This document shows, piece by piece, positions 1 to 9,115 of a stretch of DNA of 64,000 nt; within the stretch, counting starts at the first letter, position 1, and each line of letters opens with the position of its first letter. Both the position numbers and the translations under genes were made by a program. The DNA is from an uncultured Sphingomonadales bacterium. Lineage in GTDB: Bacteria; Pseudomonadota; Alphaproteobacteria; Sphingomonadales; Sphingomonadaceae. The DNA lies in assembly GCA_903832325.1 (NCBI GenBank), contig CAILBC010000026.1, forward strand, positions 62,001 through 126,000, written 5' to 3'. Below the pieces are notes generated by a model, which saw only the letters and a list, made by a program, of their open reading frames with translations, had not been told where the DNA came from and did no database searches.

Positions 1-78
1 CGTGCGCTGCGCCAGGGCCGCATTGGCGCAGGCAATCAGCAAGGCAGCGCATGCCATGGTCCATCCGCGTCGGTTCAT
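1..78 (-). CDS. N-terminus of an exported protein, cut by the window edge
   Basis: Only the first 26 codons are present (start ATG at 78-76). They read as a classical signal peptide: a basic start MNRR, a hydrophobic stretch rich in Ala, Leu and Cys, then ALA-Q as a likely signal peptidase I site near residue 23. The start codon overlaps the stop codon of the lysozyme-like gene (ATGA), so the two are probably translationally coupled. The mature protein lies outside the window, so its function cannot be named. A cytoplasmic muramidase-like protein followed directly by a periplasmic protein resembles effector/immunity pairs, but that is inference. Confidence 0.6.
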   Translation of the reverse strand, partial: MNRRGWTMACAALLIACANAALAQRT

Positions 79-710
79 GGCACCGTCTTCTTGACTGGGG
101 GAGCGCAGGACTTGAACATGTCGGCGATGGCTTTGTTCCGTTCCGCCGGAATTCCGTGGCGCAGCGAATGCTTTGCCGCATCGTCCCATTTTCCGGCAGC
201 GATTGCCTGGTTCATGGTGCCAAAGGCTCTCAACCCGGTGGCCCGGTGATGGTGCGTCTTCTGATGGCCGGGGCCAAGGTTGTAGATCATGTCAAACAAC
301 GCGACTTTTGCCGCCTGGGGCAGCGTGTCGAACGTTTCATAGATATCCAGCAACTGGGTATAATCCCTGCTGATGTGATCATCGCGCAACAGGCTGGCCG
401 TGGCGCGCGTAATGATCAGGTCGCTGGATGTCTGGTAATGCTGGGCGCCAAACTTGTGCTTTGAACTTGCGGCCTTTTGCGTGGCTGAACCGGTCTTGAG
501 CGCGTCATAGGCCTTGGTGATTTCAGCCATTGTTGCGGCAACGCCGGTGCTGTGAAAAAATGGCAGCAATGACGCCGCCCGGGCATCGGGCAGCATCGTG
601 CCATAGCCTACGGTCACAAGGCCGACACTGTCGAGGTACATCCAGGCAAAATAGCCCTCCCAACGGTCAAGATCGCTGCGCACGGCGGTCAGAAGATCGG
701 GGTCCAGCAT
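75..710 (-). CDS. T4-lysozyme-like (GH24-type) muramidase, 211 aa
   Basis: The N-terminal region carries E18, D27 and T33. The 9- and 6-residue spacings are those of the T4 lysozyme catalytic triad E11-D20-T26, set in the context WEG...YLDSVGLVTVGYGT. A later segment around residues 140-150 (ALFDMIYNLG) matches the helical core of the family. There is no signal peptide or holin-like neighbour. The start is chosen at the ATG preceded by AGAGGA; the open frame continues far upstream, but only as antisense of cysD. It is followed by an overlapping gene with a signal peptide. It could be a domesticated endolysin, a peptidoglycan hydrolase or a secreted effector. The fold call is fairly firm; the role is open. 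Confidence 0.7.
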   Translation of the reverse strand: MLDPDLLTAVRSDLDRWEGYFAWMYLDSVGLVTVGYGTMLPDARAASLLPFFHSTGVAATMAEITKAYDALKTGSATQKAASSKHKFGAQHYQTSSDLIITRATASLLRDDHISRDYTQLLDIYETFDTLPQAAKVALFDMIYNLGPGHQKTHHHRATGLRAFGTMNQAIAAGKWDDAAKHSLRHGIPAERNKAIADMFKSCAPPVKKTVP

Positions 711-837
711 CGGGTCCTCTTCGAATTTCTGCCGCGTCACGCAACCGCCGCCTTGGCCGTCGCAGGGCCTGCAAAAAAGGTGCCCGATTCGCCCGCCAAG
801 TTCAAGCGTGGCAACACCGCCGCCATGCCGCATTTTG

Positions 838-851
838 CTCCCATATGGGAG
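838..851. promoter_or_regulatory. 14-base perfect palindrome upstream of cysD
   Basis: CTCCCATATGGGAG is a perfect 14-base dyad lying 72 bases before the cysD start codon, in the 213-base divergent spacer between the lysozyme-like gene and cysD. Its position suits an operator for the cysDNCQ operon. I do not recognise the motif as a known sulfur-regulator site, so the binding factor is unknown. The rest of the 711-923 spacer shows nothing else I can name. Confidence 0.4.
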
Positions 852-923
852 GTTCGGGATTGACCGGCCCGGACGATCTGCACAGGACAGGCAAAGGCAC
901 AGGCGCTGTCCGCAAAGGTCATC

Positions 924-1865
924 ATGTCCACTACCACTACGTCCACCGGCGAACGAACCACCCTGACCCATCTTGCCCGGCTTGAGGCCGAGGCGATCCA
1001 TATCATGCGCGAAGTCGTGGCCGAGGCGCAGAACCCGGTCATGCTCTATTCGGTGGGCAAGGACAGCGCGGTCATGCTGCATCTCGCGCGCAAGGCGTTT
1101 TACCCTTCGCCGCCGCCGTTTCCGCTGCTGCATGTCGATACCACGTGGAAATTCCGCGCGATGTACGATTTGCGCGACAAGATGGCGCGCGACAGCGGGA
1201 TGGAATTGCTGGTGTACCAGAACCCCGATGCCGCGGCGCGCGGGATCAACCCGTTCGATCATGGCGCCCTCCACACCGACATGTGGAAGACCGAAGGGCT
1301 GAAGCAGGCGCTCGACAAATGGGGTTTCGATGCGGCGTTCGGCGGCGCGCGGCGCGATGAGGAGAAAAGCCGCGCCAAGGAACGCATTTTCTCGTTCCGC
1401 ACGGCCAGCCATGGCTGGGACCCCAAAAACCAGCGGCCAGAGCTGTGGAATCTGTACAACGCCCGGAAAAACAAGGGCGAATCGATCCGCGTCTTTCCGA
1501 TCTCGAACTGGACCGAGCTCGATATCTGGCAATATATCCATCTCAACGATGTGCCGATCGTGCCGCTGTATTTCGCCGCCGAACGCCCGACGTATGAATG
1601 GGAAGGCGGCCTGTTCATGGCCGATGATATCGACCGGCTGGAACGCGTGCTGGGCCATCGCCCCGAAATTACCAACCGGTCGATCCGGTTCCGCACGCTG
1701 GGCTGCTTTCCGCTGACCGGCGCGGTGGAAAGCCGCGCGGCAACTCTGCCTGAAGTGATCCAGGAAACGCTGCTGACCACCACCAGCGAACGCCAGGGCC
1801 GGGTGATCGACAAGGACGCCGGTGGCGCCGGGATGGAAATCAAAAAACAGCAGGGTTATTTCTGA
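924..1865 (+). CDS. cysD: Sulfate adenylyltransferase subunit 2 (CysD)
   Basis: CysD is the catalytic half of ATP sulfurylase; with the CysN GTPase it forms adenosine 5'-phosphosulfate (APS) from ATP and sulfate. The 313-residue product has the usual length and the PP-loop SVGKDS at 43-48, followed by the HVDTTWKF and FGGARRDEE blocks typical of the family. A purine-rich AAAGG precedes the ATG. The stop codon overlaps the next start by one base, so cysD, cysNC and cysQ form one coupled operon. No PAPS/APS reductase gene is nearby, so the operon may also supply PAPS for sulfonation reactions. Confidence 0.97.
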   Translation: MSTTTTSTGERTTLTHLARLEAEAIHIMREVVAEAQNPVMLYSVGKDSAVMLHLARKAFYPSPPPFPLLHVDTTWKFRAMYDLRDKMARDSGMELLVYQNPDAAARGINPFDHGALHTDMWKTEGLKQALDKWGFDAAFGGARRDEEKSRAKERIFSFRTASHGWDPKNQRPELWNLYNARKNKGESIRVFPISNWTELDIWQYIHLNDVPIVPLYFAAERPTYEWEGGLFMADDIDRLERVLGHRPEITNRSIRFRTLGCFPLTGAVESRAATLPEVIQETLLTTTSERQGRVIDKDAGGAGMEIKKQQGYF

Positions 1866-3814
1866 TGACCGAAACCACCACCGGCGCAGACCCGGTCTAT
1901 GTCGTCGATGACCTGATTGCGCAGGATATCGATGCCTATCTCGATCTGCACCGCAACAAGACGATGCTGCGCTTCATCACCTGCGGCAGTGTCGATGATG
2001 GCAAATCCACGCTGATCGGCCGGCTGCTGTATGATTCGAAGATGATCTTCGAGGATCAGCTCGCCGCGCTTGAGGCGGATTCGAAGAAAGTCGGCACGCA
2101 GGGGCAGGCGATCGATTTCGCGCTGCTGGTCGATGGCCTGGCTGCGGAACGCGAACAGGGCATCACCATCGATGTCGCCTACCGGTTCTTCAACACCGAA
2201 CGGCGCAAATTCATTGTCGCCGATTGCCCGGGGCATGAGCAGTATACGCGCAACATGATCACCGGCGCCTCCACCGCCGATCTTGCGGTGATCCTGATCG
2301 ATGCGCGCAAGGGCGTGCTGGTGCAGACCCGGCGCCATTCCTATTTGTGCCACCTGATCGGCATCCGCAATGTGGTGCTGGCGGTGAACAAGATGGACCT
2401 GATCGGTTATGATCAGGCGCGCTATGACGCGATTGTGGCCGATTATGCCGCCTTTGCCCGGTCGATCGGGATCGACCGGTTTACCGCGATGCCGATTTCG
2501 GGGTTTCAGGGGGACAATGTTACCACGCGGTCGGCCAATACGCCCTGGTATCAGGGCCCGACGCTGGTCGATCATCTGGAATCGGTGGAAGTGAATGCCG
2601 CGCGCGATGCCGCGCTGCCGTTCCGCCTGCCGGTGCAATGGGTCAACCGGCCCAATCTGGATTTCCGGGGTTTTTCCGGCCTGGTTGCCTCGGGCACGGT
2701 GCGCGTGGGCGATGCGGTGCGCGTGCTGCCTTCGGGCAAGACCAGCAGTGTCGCGCAGATCGTAACGCTGGATGGCAATCTGGATGAGGCCATCGCAGGT
2801 CAATCGGTCACGCTGTGCCTGGCGGACGAAATAGACTGTTCGCGGGGCGATGTGATCGCGCCGGCCGATGCGCCGCCGCAAGTGGCCGACCAGTTCGAAG
2901 CGACGCTGGTCTGGCTGAATGACGAGGCGATGATTCCGGGCCGCGCCTATTGGTTGAAACTGGCAACGCAAACCGTTTCGGCCACGGTCCAGGCGCCCAA
3001 ATATGTCGTCAACGTCAACACCATGGAGCACATGGCGGCCAAGACGCTGGATCTGAATGCCATCGGCGTGGCCGAAGTGACCGCCGACCGGCCGATCGTG
3101 TTTGAAGCCTATGCCGAAAACCGCACGCTGGGCGGGTTCATCCTGGTCGACAAGATCACCAACGCCACTGTCGCTGCGGGCATGCTGCACTTTTCGCTGC
3201 GTCGCGCGCAGAACGTGCACTGGCAGGCCCTGGATATCACGCGCGAAGCGCGCGCCACGCTCAAGGGGCAGTTTGCGCAAGTGCTGTGGTTCACCGGCTT
3301 GTCGGGGTCGGGCAAATCGACCATCGCCAATCTGGTCGAAAAAAAGCTGCACGCGCTGGGCAAGCACACGTTCCTGCTCGATGGTGACAACGTGCGCCAC
3401 GGGCTGAACAAGGACCTGGGCTTTACCGAAACCGATCGCATCGAAAACATCCGCCGCGTCGGCGAAGTTGCGCGGCTGATGACCGATGCCGGGTTGATCG
3501 TGATTACGGCCTTTATCAGTCCGTTCCGCGCCGAACGCGACATGGTGCGCGCGATGATGGCCGATGGCGAATTTGTCGAGGTGTTCATCGACACCCCGCT
3601 GGAAGAGGCCGAACGGCGCGACGTGAAGGGCCTGTACAAAAAGGCGCGATCGGGCACGCTGAAAAACTTCACCGGCATCGACAGCCCCTATGAAGCGCCG
3701 GAAAACGCCGAAATTCGCGTCGACACCACGCGCGAAGCGGCCGAAGATGCCGCCGAACGCATCGTCAACCGCATCGTCAACAGCATCCGGGGTAACTGGA
3801 TGCCAACCATCTGA
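1865..3814 (+). CDS. cysNC: Bifunctional CysN GTPase / CysC APS kinase
   Basis: This is a 649-residue fusion. The N-terminal part is an EF-Tu-like GTPase with P-loop GSVDDGKST (41-49), DCPGH (120-124) and NKMD (175-178); GTP hydrolysis drives CysD. Beta-barrel domains follow to about residue 450. The C-terminal part is APS kinase with its own P-loop GLSGSGKST (478-486) and the [15 protein letters not shown] signature, making PAPS. The fusion is common in alphaproteobacteria. The stop overlaps the cysQ ATG (TGATG). Both nucleotide-binding sites look intact, so both activities are expected. Confidence 0.96.
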   Translation: MTETTTGADPVYVVDDLIAQDIDAYLDLHRNKTMLRFITCGSVDDGKSTLIGRLLYDSKMIFEDQLAALEADSKKVGTQGQAIDFALLVDGLAAEREQGITIDVAYRFFNTERRKFIVADCPGHEQYTRNMITGASTADLAVILIDARKGVLVQTRRHSYLCHLIGIRNVVLAVNKMDLIGYDQARYDAIVADYAAFARSIGIDRFTAMPISGFQGDNVTTRSANTPWYQGPTLVDHLESVEVNAARDAALPFRLPVQWVNRPNLDFRGFSGLVASGTVRVGDAVRVLPSGKTSSVAQIVTLDGNLDEAIAGQSVTLCLADEIDCSRGDVIAPADAPPQVADQFEATLVWLNDEAMIPGRAYWLKLATQTVSATVQAPKYVVNVNTMEHMAAKTLDLNAIGVAEVTADRPIVFEAYAENRTLGGFILVDKITNATVAAGMLHFSLRRAQNVHWQALDITREARATLKGQFAQVLWFTGLSGSGKSTIANLVEKKLHALGKHTFLLDGDNVRHGLNKDLGFTETDRIENIRRVGEVARLMTDAGLIVITAFISPFRAERDMVRAMMADGEFVEVFIDTPLEEAERRDVKGLYKKARSGTLKNFTGIDSPYEAPENAEIRVDTTREAAEDAAERIVNRIVNSIRGNWMPTI

Positions 3815-4566
3815 TGGAACCGGGCATTATGGACGATACCGCGCTGGCCGCGCATCTGGCCGAAGTGGCCGGGCGCCTGCTGATCACTGTGCGCGACAGC
3901 GCCGTGCTCAGCCTGAAGGCGCTGGGCAATGCGGGCGATGCCTGTTCGAACCAGTTCCTGTGCCACGCGCTGCGCGAAAACCGGCCCGATGATGCGCTCC
4001 TGTCCGAAGAGGAAAAGGACAGCGCCGACCGGTTGAACCACGCGCGCGTGTGGATTGTCGATCCGGTTGACGGCACACGCGAATATGGCGAGGCGCGCGC
4101 CGATTGGGCGGTGCATGTCGCGCTGGCGGTCGATGGCGTGGCAACGCTTGGCGCGGTGGCGCTGCCCGGCGCGGATGAAGGCCGCGGCCTGGTGCTGCGC
4201 AGTGATCGGCCCGGCGTGGTGCCCCCTGCGCCCGAACGGCTGCGCATGGTGGTCAGCCGTACGCGCCCGGCAAAAGAGGCGCTGGCCGTGGCCGAGGCGC
4301 TGGGCGCGGAATTGATCCCGATGGGCAGCGCCGGGGCCAAGGCCATGGCCGTGGTGCTGGGCCAGGCCGATATCTATCTGCACACCGGCGGGCAGTATGA
4401 ATGGGATTCGTGCGCGCCGGTTGCGGTGGCGCTGGCCCATGGCCTGCACGCCAGCCGCGCCGACGGATCACCGCTGATCTACAACCAGGCCGATACGTAT
4501 ATGCCCGATCTGCTGATCTGCCGGCCGGAACATGCCGGGTTGGTGCTGGGGGCGATGAAGGCGTAA
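3814..4566 (+). CDS. cysQ: 3'(2'),5'-bisphosphate nucleotidase (CysQ)
   Basis: CysQ removes the 3'-phosphate of PAP (or PAPS), preventing build-up after PAPS use. The protein belongs to the inositol-monophosphatase superfamily: metal-binding acidic residues LSEEEKD at 64-70 and DPVDGT at 83-88 are present, and the C-terminal WDSCAPVAVA block matches the second metal/substrate motif. Two starts are possible, the ATG overlapping the cysNC stop (used here) and an ATG five codons later (3829). As the third gene of the operon it links the cluster to PAPS turnover. Confidence 0.93.
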   Translation: MEPGIMDDTALAAHLAEVAGRLLITVRDSAVLSLKALGNAGDACSNQFLCHALRENRPDDALLSEEEKDSADRLNHARVWIVDPVDGTREYGEARADWAVHVALAVDGVATLGAVALPGADEGRGLVLRSDRPGVVPPAPERLRMVVSRTRPAKEALAVAEALGAELIPMGSAGAKAMAVVLGQADIYLHTGGQYEWDSCAPVAVALAHGLHASRADGSPLIYNQADTYMPDLLICRPEHAGLVLGAMKA

Positions 4567-4575
4567 TCCCTGTCT

Positions 4576-4674
4576 CCCCTCCCCTTCAGGGGAGGGGCCG
4601 GGGGAGGGGCCTCTCCGGATTGCGCGGCGCTCGGACAGAGGCCCCACCCCAACCCCTCCCCTGAAGGGGAGGGG
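4576..4674. repeat. Paired inverted GC-rich hairpins after cysQ
   Basis: Two short hairpins face each other: CCCCTCCCC-TTCA-GGGGAGGGG at 4576-4597 and its reverse complement at 4653-4674, with partly matching arms between them. The block begins 10 bases after the cysQ stop, in the convergent spacer with the Rieske gene. It probably acts as a bidirectional terminator and resembles the short GC-rich intergenic palindromes scattered in sphingomonad genomes. Confidence 0.65.
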
Positions 4675-4686
4675 CTTTAGAGCGTA

Positions 4687-4711
4687 ATGACATGATTCAA
4701 CATCATGTCAT
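4687..4711. terminator. Hairpin with 10-base perfect stem
   Basis: ATGACATGAT and ATCATGTCAT flank a 5-base TCAAC loop, giving a perfect 10-base stem 6 bases beyond the minus-strand Rieske gene stop. There is no strong T-run, so it may be a terminator or an RNA-stability hairpin. It is unlike the neighbouring GC-rich pair in composition. Confidence 0.5.
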
Positions 4712-4717
4712 CAGGCT

Positions 4718-5740
4718 TTAATGGCCCGCTTCCGCAGTAATCAGCTGGTTTAGGCGATGGCGGAAGCGCAAGGGGCCGGCGTCGGTGGCGATCGAGATCG
4801 GCAGGTCGGGCATGGCGGTCATGCCGCGTTGCACTTCGTTGAGTACCGCCAGGTCCTCGGAAAAGGCGGCTAGCACGGCGGCCGACATTGCGTCGGACAG
4901 CGCGGCATCATCGGGGCGCACATTGCGCAGCTGAAACCAGTAATAGCGGCTGGTGGTTTCGGTTTCGGGGGTGATGAAATTGTAGGAATCCATCACGAAG
5001 GCATCGGGCCCCAGCGGCAGGCCATCGCCGCCCTGGCCCGCCGGCACAAACACCGCCTTGATCACCGCGAGCGACGGATAGCGCACTTCATAATGCTGCA
5101 ACCGGTCCGCGTTTCCGGAAAACGGCACCAGATCGCGATAGAACGGGGTAACCGGCGCATCCATGATCCAGCGTGACACGGTCAGCCCGTCGGGCGCCTC
5201 ACGCGTGCGCATCGGCACGGCTTCGCACGATGACCCGCCGAAACTGGTGGGATGGACCCAGGCGACATGCGACGGATCGAGCAGATTGTCGGTGATCAGC
5301 AGGTAATTGCAGGCGTACGTCATCGCCGCGCCGCGGTTATAGCCCCAATCTGAGGTGCCCCAGTGCGGCACGTCGATGATCGTGGCGGGGTCGGCACGGG
5401 CCACATCGCCCATCCAGATCCACACCAGGCCCCAGCGTTGTTCCACCGGATAGCCGCGAATGTCGGCACCCTTTGGCACGCCCTGCTGGCACGGCACGTT
5501 CAGGCAGGTGCCGTCGGCGCCGAATTCCAGCCCGTGATAGCCGCAGGCGATGCGATCGCCCACCACGTGCCCGTTGGCCAGTGACAGGCGGCGATGCGAA
5601 CAGAATGCGGAAACCGCCGCCGGGCCGCCATCCTCCTTGCGCCAAAGCACCACCGGATCGCCCAGAATCTTGCGCTCGATCGGGCCGGCGTCGATTTCAT
5701 CGGCCCAGGCGGCCACGTACCAGGCGTTGCGCAGCATCAT
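4718..5740 (-). CDS. VanA-like Rieske monooxygenase (oxygenase component)
   Basis: The Rieske [2Fe-2S] motif is C47-x-H49...C66-x2-H69, and the mononuclear iron site is N152-LL-D155-x2-H158-x4-H163. The 340-residue, single-component layout and overall sequence resemble vanillate O-demethylase oxygenase VanA and related aryl O- or N-demethylases. It would need a separate reductase, and none is encoded in the window. It lies in the same orientation as the ADC-family gene, 76 bases downstream, so they probably share a transcript. Substrate is unknown; in this locus O-demethylation or hydroxylation of a methoxylated aromatic is plausible. A second Met follows the first immediately. Confidence 0.85.
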   Translation of the reverse strand: MMLRNAWYVAAWADEIDAGPIERKILGDPVVLWRKEDGGPAAVSAFCSHRRLSLANGHVVGDRIACGYHGLEFGADGTCLNVPCQQGVPKGADIRGYPVEQRWGLVWIWMGDVARADPATIIDVPHWGTSDWGYNRGAAMTYACNYLLITDNLLDPSHVAWVHPTSFGGSSCEAVPMRTREAPDGLTVSRWIMDAPVTPFYRDLVPFSGNADRLQHYEVRYPSLAVIKAVFVPAGQGGDGLPLGPDAFVMDSYNFITPETETTSRYYWFQLRNVRPDDAALSDAMSAAVLAAFSEDLAVLNEVQRGMTAMPDLPISIATDAGPLRFRHRLNQLITAEAGH

Positions 5741-5816
5741 GTCCCCCTACCCCTGAAATCTTGCGCGGATCGCTACGCTTGGCAGTGCGGTTGGGCAAGG
5801 CATGTCAAACGCGCAA

Positions 5817-6620
5817 TCACGCCAGATTGTTGCGCGCCAGCGTCGTGCCCCCGCGCCACGACACGCCCACTTCGTGCCAATATCCGGCAATCTTTTCCTG
5901 CGGCGCGATATCGAGCAGCTCTTCGACCGGCGAATCGAAATAGGCCAGATCGAAATCGCCGGTGAAGCAGCGGCCAAGTTCGACGTCAAAGCTCGACATC
6001 GTCACCACTTCGTCCAGGCTTTGCGTGCCATCGGTTTCGATCGCCGGCAGCCAGCGGTTGTGCGCCATGGGCAGGCCGTTGACGAAGCCGGGCCGTTCGG
6101 CACTGCCGGTGATGGTAAAGCGTCCTTCGGCCAGGCGGCGGTCGTTTGCCGCCAGCGTTACGCCAAATGTGCCGCCCGTTTCCAGCCGGGGCCCCGCTTT
6201 GCCCACCACGACCGGGCGGCTCATGTGGATGCTGCCCAGTTTTTTGGGGTATCCCTGGTGGATGCCGCGCAGCATCGCGAATTCCTTGTCCACCCAGATA
6301 TAGACGCAGCGCGACCAGGTGCGCCCCTGGAACTTGCAGCGCACGACGATGAACATTTCCTTGTACTGCACGCGCACCGGATCGAGCAGTTGCGCCGGGT
6401 CATCGCCGGTCGATTGCCAATCGGCCCAGATCGCCGAAACCGCGCCGGGGTCTTCATCGGCCAGGCTGAACCCTTCGGGCAGCAACGCGGCAACTTTGGC
6501 CGGATCGGTGCGATATTCCAGCGAAATCAGCTCGCCCGAATAATGCCACGGCACCGGCGGCACGATGCTGGCCTTGCCCGTTGGGGTGCGCGGATAGAAC
6601 AGGCCCTTCAATGCAGTCAT
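5817..6620 (-). CDS. Acetoacetate decarboxylase family protein
   Basis: The 267-residue protein has the ADC fold signature with the GYPKKLG block, where K126/K127 correspond to the Schiff-base lysine pair of classical acetoacetate decarboxylase. Conserved features such as the YKEMFIVVRCKFQG strand and the WVD...LRG loop also fit. Family members act on small beta-keto acids, and some have become lyases or hydratases, so the substrate cannot be set. It is divergent from the FAH-like gene across a 159-base promoter region holding a shared operator. In this cluster it may decarboxylate a ring-cleavage product. Confidence 0.8.
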   Translation of the reverse strand: MTALKGLFYPRTPTGKASIVPPVPWHYSGELISLEYRTDPAKVAALLPEGFSLADEDPGAVSAIWADWQSTGDDPAQLLDPVRVQYKEMFIVVRCKFQGRTWSRCVYIWVDKEFAMLRGIHQGYPKKLGSIHMSRPVVVGKAGPRLETGGTFGVTLAANDRRLAEGRFTITGSAERPGFVNGLPMAHNRWLPAIETDGTQSLDEVVTMSSFDVELGRCFTGDFDLAYFDSPVEELLDIAPQEKIAGYWHEVGVSWRGGTTLARNNLA

Positions 6621-6703
6621 GCGTGCCTCGGTATGGTTTGGCCATCGGCAATGGTGCCGCCGGCGGGGTCGAAGGGTGTTCTATCGTATCGCCGTGGTCT
6701 AGC

Positions 6704-6720
6704 TTGGCCGCAACGGCCAA
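6704..6720. promoter_or_regulatory. 17-base dyad TTGGCC-N5-GGCCAA, first copy
   Basis: TTGGCCGCAACGGCCAA is a near-perfect dyad in the divergent spacer between the ADC-family gene (start 6620) and the FAH-like gene (start 6780), 59 bases before the latter. The same sequence with the same 5-base centre length recurs at 13043-13059 in the other divergent promoter of this island. It is a candidate operator for a local regulator. Confidence 0.6.
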
Positions 6721-6779
6721 AGCCACACCCCGTGCGGGTGCGCTATGGCGTCGGCATCACCTGAAAGGGATCCCCAGTC

Positions 6780-7667
6780 ATGACCACCGAATATCGCCGC
6801 ATTCTGCTTGATGGCTATCCCATATTGGCCACGCGCCATGGCGATGAACTGGTCACGCGTGACGGGCGCAGCGTGGGAGTGGACGAAGCGGTGCACCTGG
6901 CGCCGTGCAACCCGTCAAAGATCATCTGCGTGCATCTCAACTATATCAGCCGGGTGCGCGAATTCATCACCAAGCTGCCGCCGGCGCCGACGTATTTTCA
7001 AAAGCCGCTGACCGCGCTGAACACCCACAAAGCCGCCGTGGTGCGCCCGGAACGGTGCAAATGGCTGAATTACGAAGGCGAAATCGCGATCGTGATCGGG
7101 CGCACCTGCCGCAACATTTCGCCTGACGAAGCCGGCGACTATATCCTGGGTTACAGCCCGGCCAACGATTACGGCCTGCACGATTTCCGCGATACCGATG
7201 CCGGATCGATGCTGCGGGTGAAGGGATCGGACACGCTGTGCCCGATCGGCCCGGGCCTCGTCACCGGGTGGGATTTCCGCAACAAGGGCATCCGCACTTA
7301 TGTGAACGGCGAAGTGCGCCAGGACGGCAACACCGCCGAAATGGAATGGGACATGCACTATCTGGTGGCCGATATCGCGCGCACGATCACGCTGGAACCG
7401 GGCGACGTGCTGCTGTCGGGCACGCCTGCCAACAGCCGCCCGGTGCAGCCGGGTGACGTGGTGGAGGTCGAAGTCGAAGGGCTGGGCCGGCTGACCAACA
7501 CGATTGTCCACGGCCCCACCCCGATCCGCGACGATTGCGGCGCGCAGCCGACCGAATCCGAAGAAGTGATTTCCACCGCAATGGGCGGCGATTGGGAATT
7601 CCGCGGGCAGCGCGCGGCGCGCGGCGCCGGTGCGGCGCATTACGAATCCGCGGTGGAGGAAAAGTGA
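6780..7667 (+). CDS. Fumarylacetoacetate hydrolase family protein (HpaG/MhpD-like)
   Basis: The FAH-fold core (about residues 75-245) carries the acidic metal ligands E99, E101 and D130 in NYEGEIAIVIG and YSPANDYGLHDF, then the LLSGTPANSRPVQPGD strand. Members of this group include HpaG (isomerase/decarboxylase of the homoprotocatechuate pathway), 2-keto-4-pentenoate hydratases and acylpyruvases; sequence alone does not separate them. A purine-rich AAAGG precedes the ATG. The AraC gene follows 39 bases later in the same direction. With HpaD-like and HpaE-like genes in the same island, a late step of a meta-cleavage pathway is likely. Confidence 0.85.
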   Translation: MTTEYRRILLDGYPILATRHGDELVTRDGRSVGVDEAVHLAPCNPSKIICVHLNYISRVREFITKLPPAPTYFQKPLTALNTHKAAVVRPERCKWLNYEGEIAIVIGRTCRNISPDEAGDYILGYSPANDYGLHDFRDTDAGSMLRVKGSDTLCPIGPGLVTGWDFRNKGIRTYVNGEVRQDGNTAEMEWDMHYLVADIARTITLEPGDVLLSGTPANSRPVQPGDVVEVEVEGLGRLTNTIVHGPTPIRDDCGAQPTESEEVISTAMGGDWEFRGQRAARGAGAAHYESAVEEK

Positions 7668-7706
7668 TCGGTTGATCCCGCGCGCGGGTCAGGACATGCT
7701 GCGATA

Positions 7707-8723
7707 ATGGCCCAACCCGTTATCGCGGCACAGTTTCTGCGCCATGTCGCCAATTGCCTGGAATTGACCGGGCGGTCGGCGGCGGGGATTCTGGCGGATC
7801 TCGGGCTGGATCGCGATGCGATCGAAGGTGCCGATACCGAAATTCCGCTGGGCACGTTTCTGATCTTTTTCGAACGCGCCGCCGACCTTGCGCGCAACCC
7901 GTCGTTTGGCCTTCACGCCGGGCGGCTGGTCGGGTCGGACAGCATCGGGCCGTTGAGCTTTCTGTTTCTCAGCGCGCCCGATCTGCAAACCGCCTTTGCC
8001 AGTTTCACCCGCTATCTCGATACGATGCAGCAGGCGTCGCGCAATCGCTTCGTCGTGGCGGGTGACAGCGCCACGTTCGAATATCGCGTGGTCGATCCCA
8101 CGCTGCCGCAACGCCGGCAGGATGCGGAATATTCGATCAGCGCGATGTTCAGCCTGGCCCGCCAATATACCGGCGGCGCGATCGAGCTGACCGAAGTGCG
8201 GTTCGAACACGAACGCGCCGGGGCCTATGCCGCCTATCGCGATCATTTCGGCTGCGACGTGTTTTTTGAACAGGATACCAATCTGCTGGCCTTTTCCGCG
8301 CGGCACCTCGGCCATCGCGGCAAAGTGCTAAGCCCCGTGCTCCACCCGATCATGGAGGACCACTTGCGCCGGCGGGCCCATGCCGGGGGCGAAGCCAGCC
8401 TGGCCGACCGGGTGCGCAGTGCCATCGCGCAGGCTCCGCTTGATTGTGCGCCGCAGGTTGCCGATGTGGCGCTGCGGCTGGGGCTGTCGCTGCCCACGCT
8501 GCACCGCCGGCTGCGTGCGGCCGGCACCAATTGGCGCGCGCTGCTGATTGATCATCGCATGGTCGCCGCCGAACGGTTGCTGCGCGAAACCGGACGCAGC
8601 GTCGCCGATGTCGCGCTCGCCGTGGGCTATGCCGAAAGCGCCAGCTTCAGCCGCGCCTTTACCCGCCATTTCGGGCGCACCCCCAAAGACAGCCGCTCCG
8701 GAATGAGCCGGGGTCAGAGCTGA
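7707..8723 (+). CDS. AraC family transcriptional regulator (arabinose-binding-like N-domain)
   Basis: The 338-residue protein has a long N-terminal ligand domain of the OruR/VirS/ArgR-like type (about residues 20-200) and a C-terminal double helix-turn-helix (about 235-330) with the typical SVADVALAVGYAESASFSRAFTRHFGRTP recognition and signature region. It is encoded directly after the FAH-like gene, so it probably senses a pathway intermediate and controls this arm of the island. The last 10 bases overlap the 3' end of the opposing hypothetical gene. Confidence 0.9.
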   Translation: MAQPVIAAQFLRHVANCLELTGRSAAGILADLGLDRDAIEGADTEIPLGTFLIFFERAADLARNPSFGLHAGRLVGSDSIGPLSFLFLSAPDLQTAFASFTRYLDTMQQASRNRFVVAGDSATFEYRVVDPTLPQRRQDAEYSISAMFSLARQYTGGAIELTEVRFEHERAGAYAAYRDHFGCDVFFEQDTNLLAFSARHLGHRGKVLSPVLHPIMEDHLRRRAHAGGEASLADRVRSAIAQAPLDCAPQVADVALRLGLSLPTLHRRLRAAGTNWRALLIDHRMVAAERLLRETGRSVADVALAVGYAESASFSRAFTRHFGRTPKDSRSGMSRGQS

Positions 8724-9115
8724 ATGCGCGCAAACAGCACTTGCAGCGTGGCGGCCATCCACGCTTCGTCCACCAGCGCGTAATCGGCGCTGACCGGGTC
8801 ACCGGCCGTGACCTGATACCGTCCGCGCGCGATGTTCTCCACCGTCAGGCAGGCGCGATGGTCCTGATCCAGCCAGATCACCAGCCCGATCACGCGGTGG
8901 CCGTGGATTTTCAGCACGAAGCGGCGGATATCGCCGGTTGCGCCTTCTTCGGTCAGTTCGAATTCGGGCCGATCGGCAATTGCGCCATGCGCCAGTTCGA
9001 CCAGCCGCGCCAGCATCGGGCCTTCGGTCTTGGCCCAGCGCAGCCGTTCATATTGCGTGGCGTCCACGGACTGCGACAAGCGGTCGCAGGTCAGGAAAAA
9101 GCTGTCGTCGGTCAT
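8714..9115 (-). CDS. Hypothetical protein, 133 aa
   Basis: I do not recognise a family. The acidic, soluble product has no signal peptide or membrane segment and contains a run of alternating strands (FVLKIHGHRVIGLVIWLDQDHRACLTVENIARGRYQV) suggesting a small beta-rich fold. The ATG is preceded by AAGG at good spacing; an upstream in-frame ATG at 9190 lacks such support. The gene converges on, and overlaps by 10 bases, the end of the AraC gene, and lies upstream of the TonB receptor on the same strand. Confidence 0.6.
   Translation of the reverse strand: MTDDSFFLTCDRLSQSVDATQYERLRWAKTEGPMLARLVELAHGAIADRPEFELTEEGATGDIRRFVLKIHGHRVIGLVIWLDQDHRACLTVENIARGRYQVTAGDPVSADYALVDEAWMAATLQVLFARIQL

Noticed and set aside
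711..1658. Upstream extension of the lysozyme-like frame to 527 codons
   Set aside because: The added part is antisense to cysD; the ATG at 710 has a good ribosome-binding site and begins the lysozyme-like domain.
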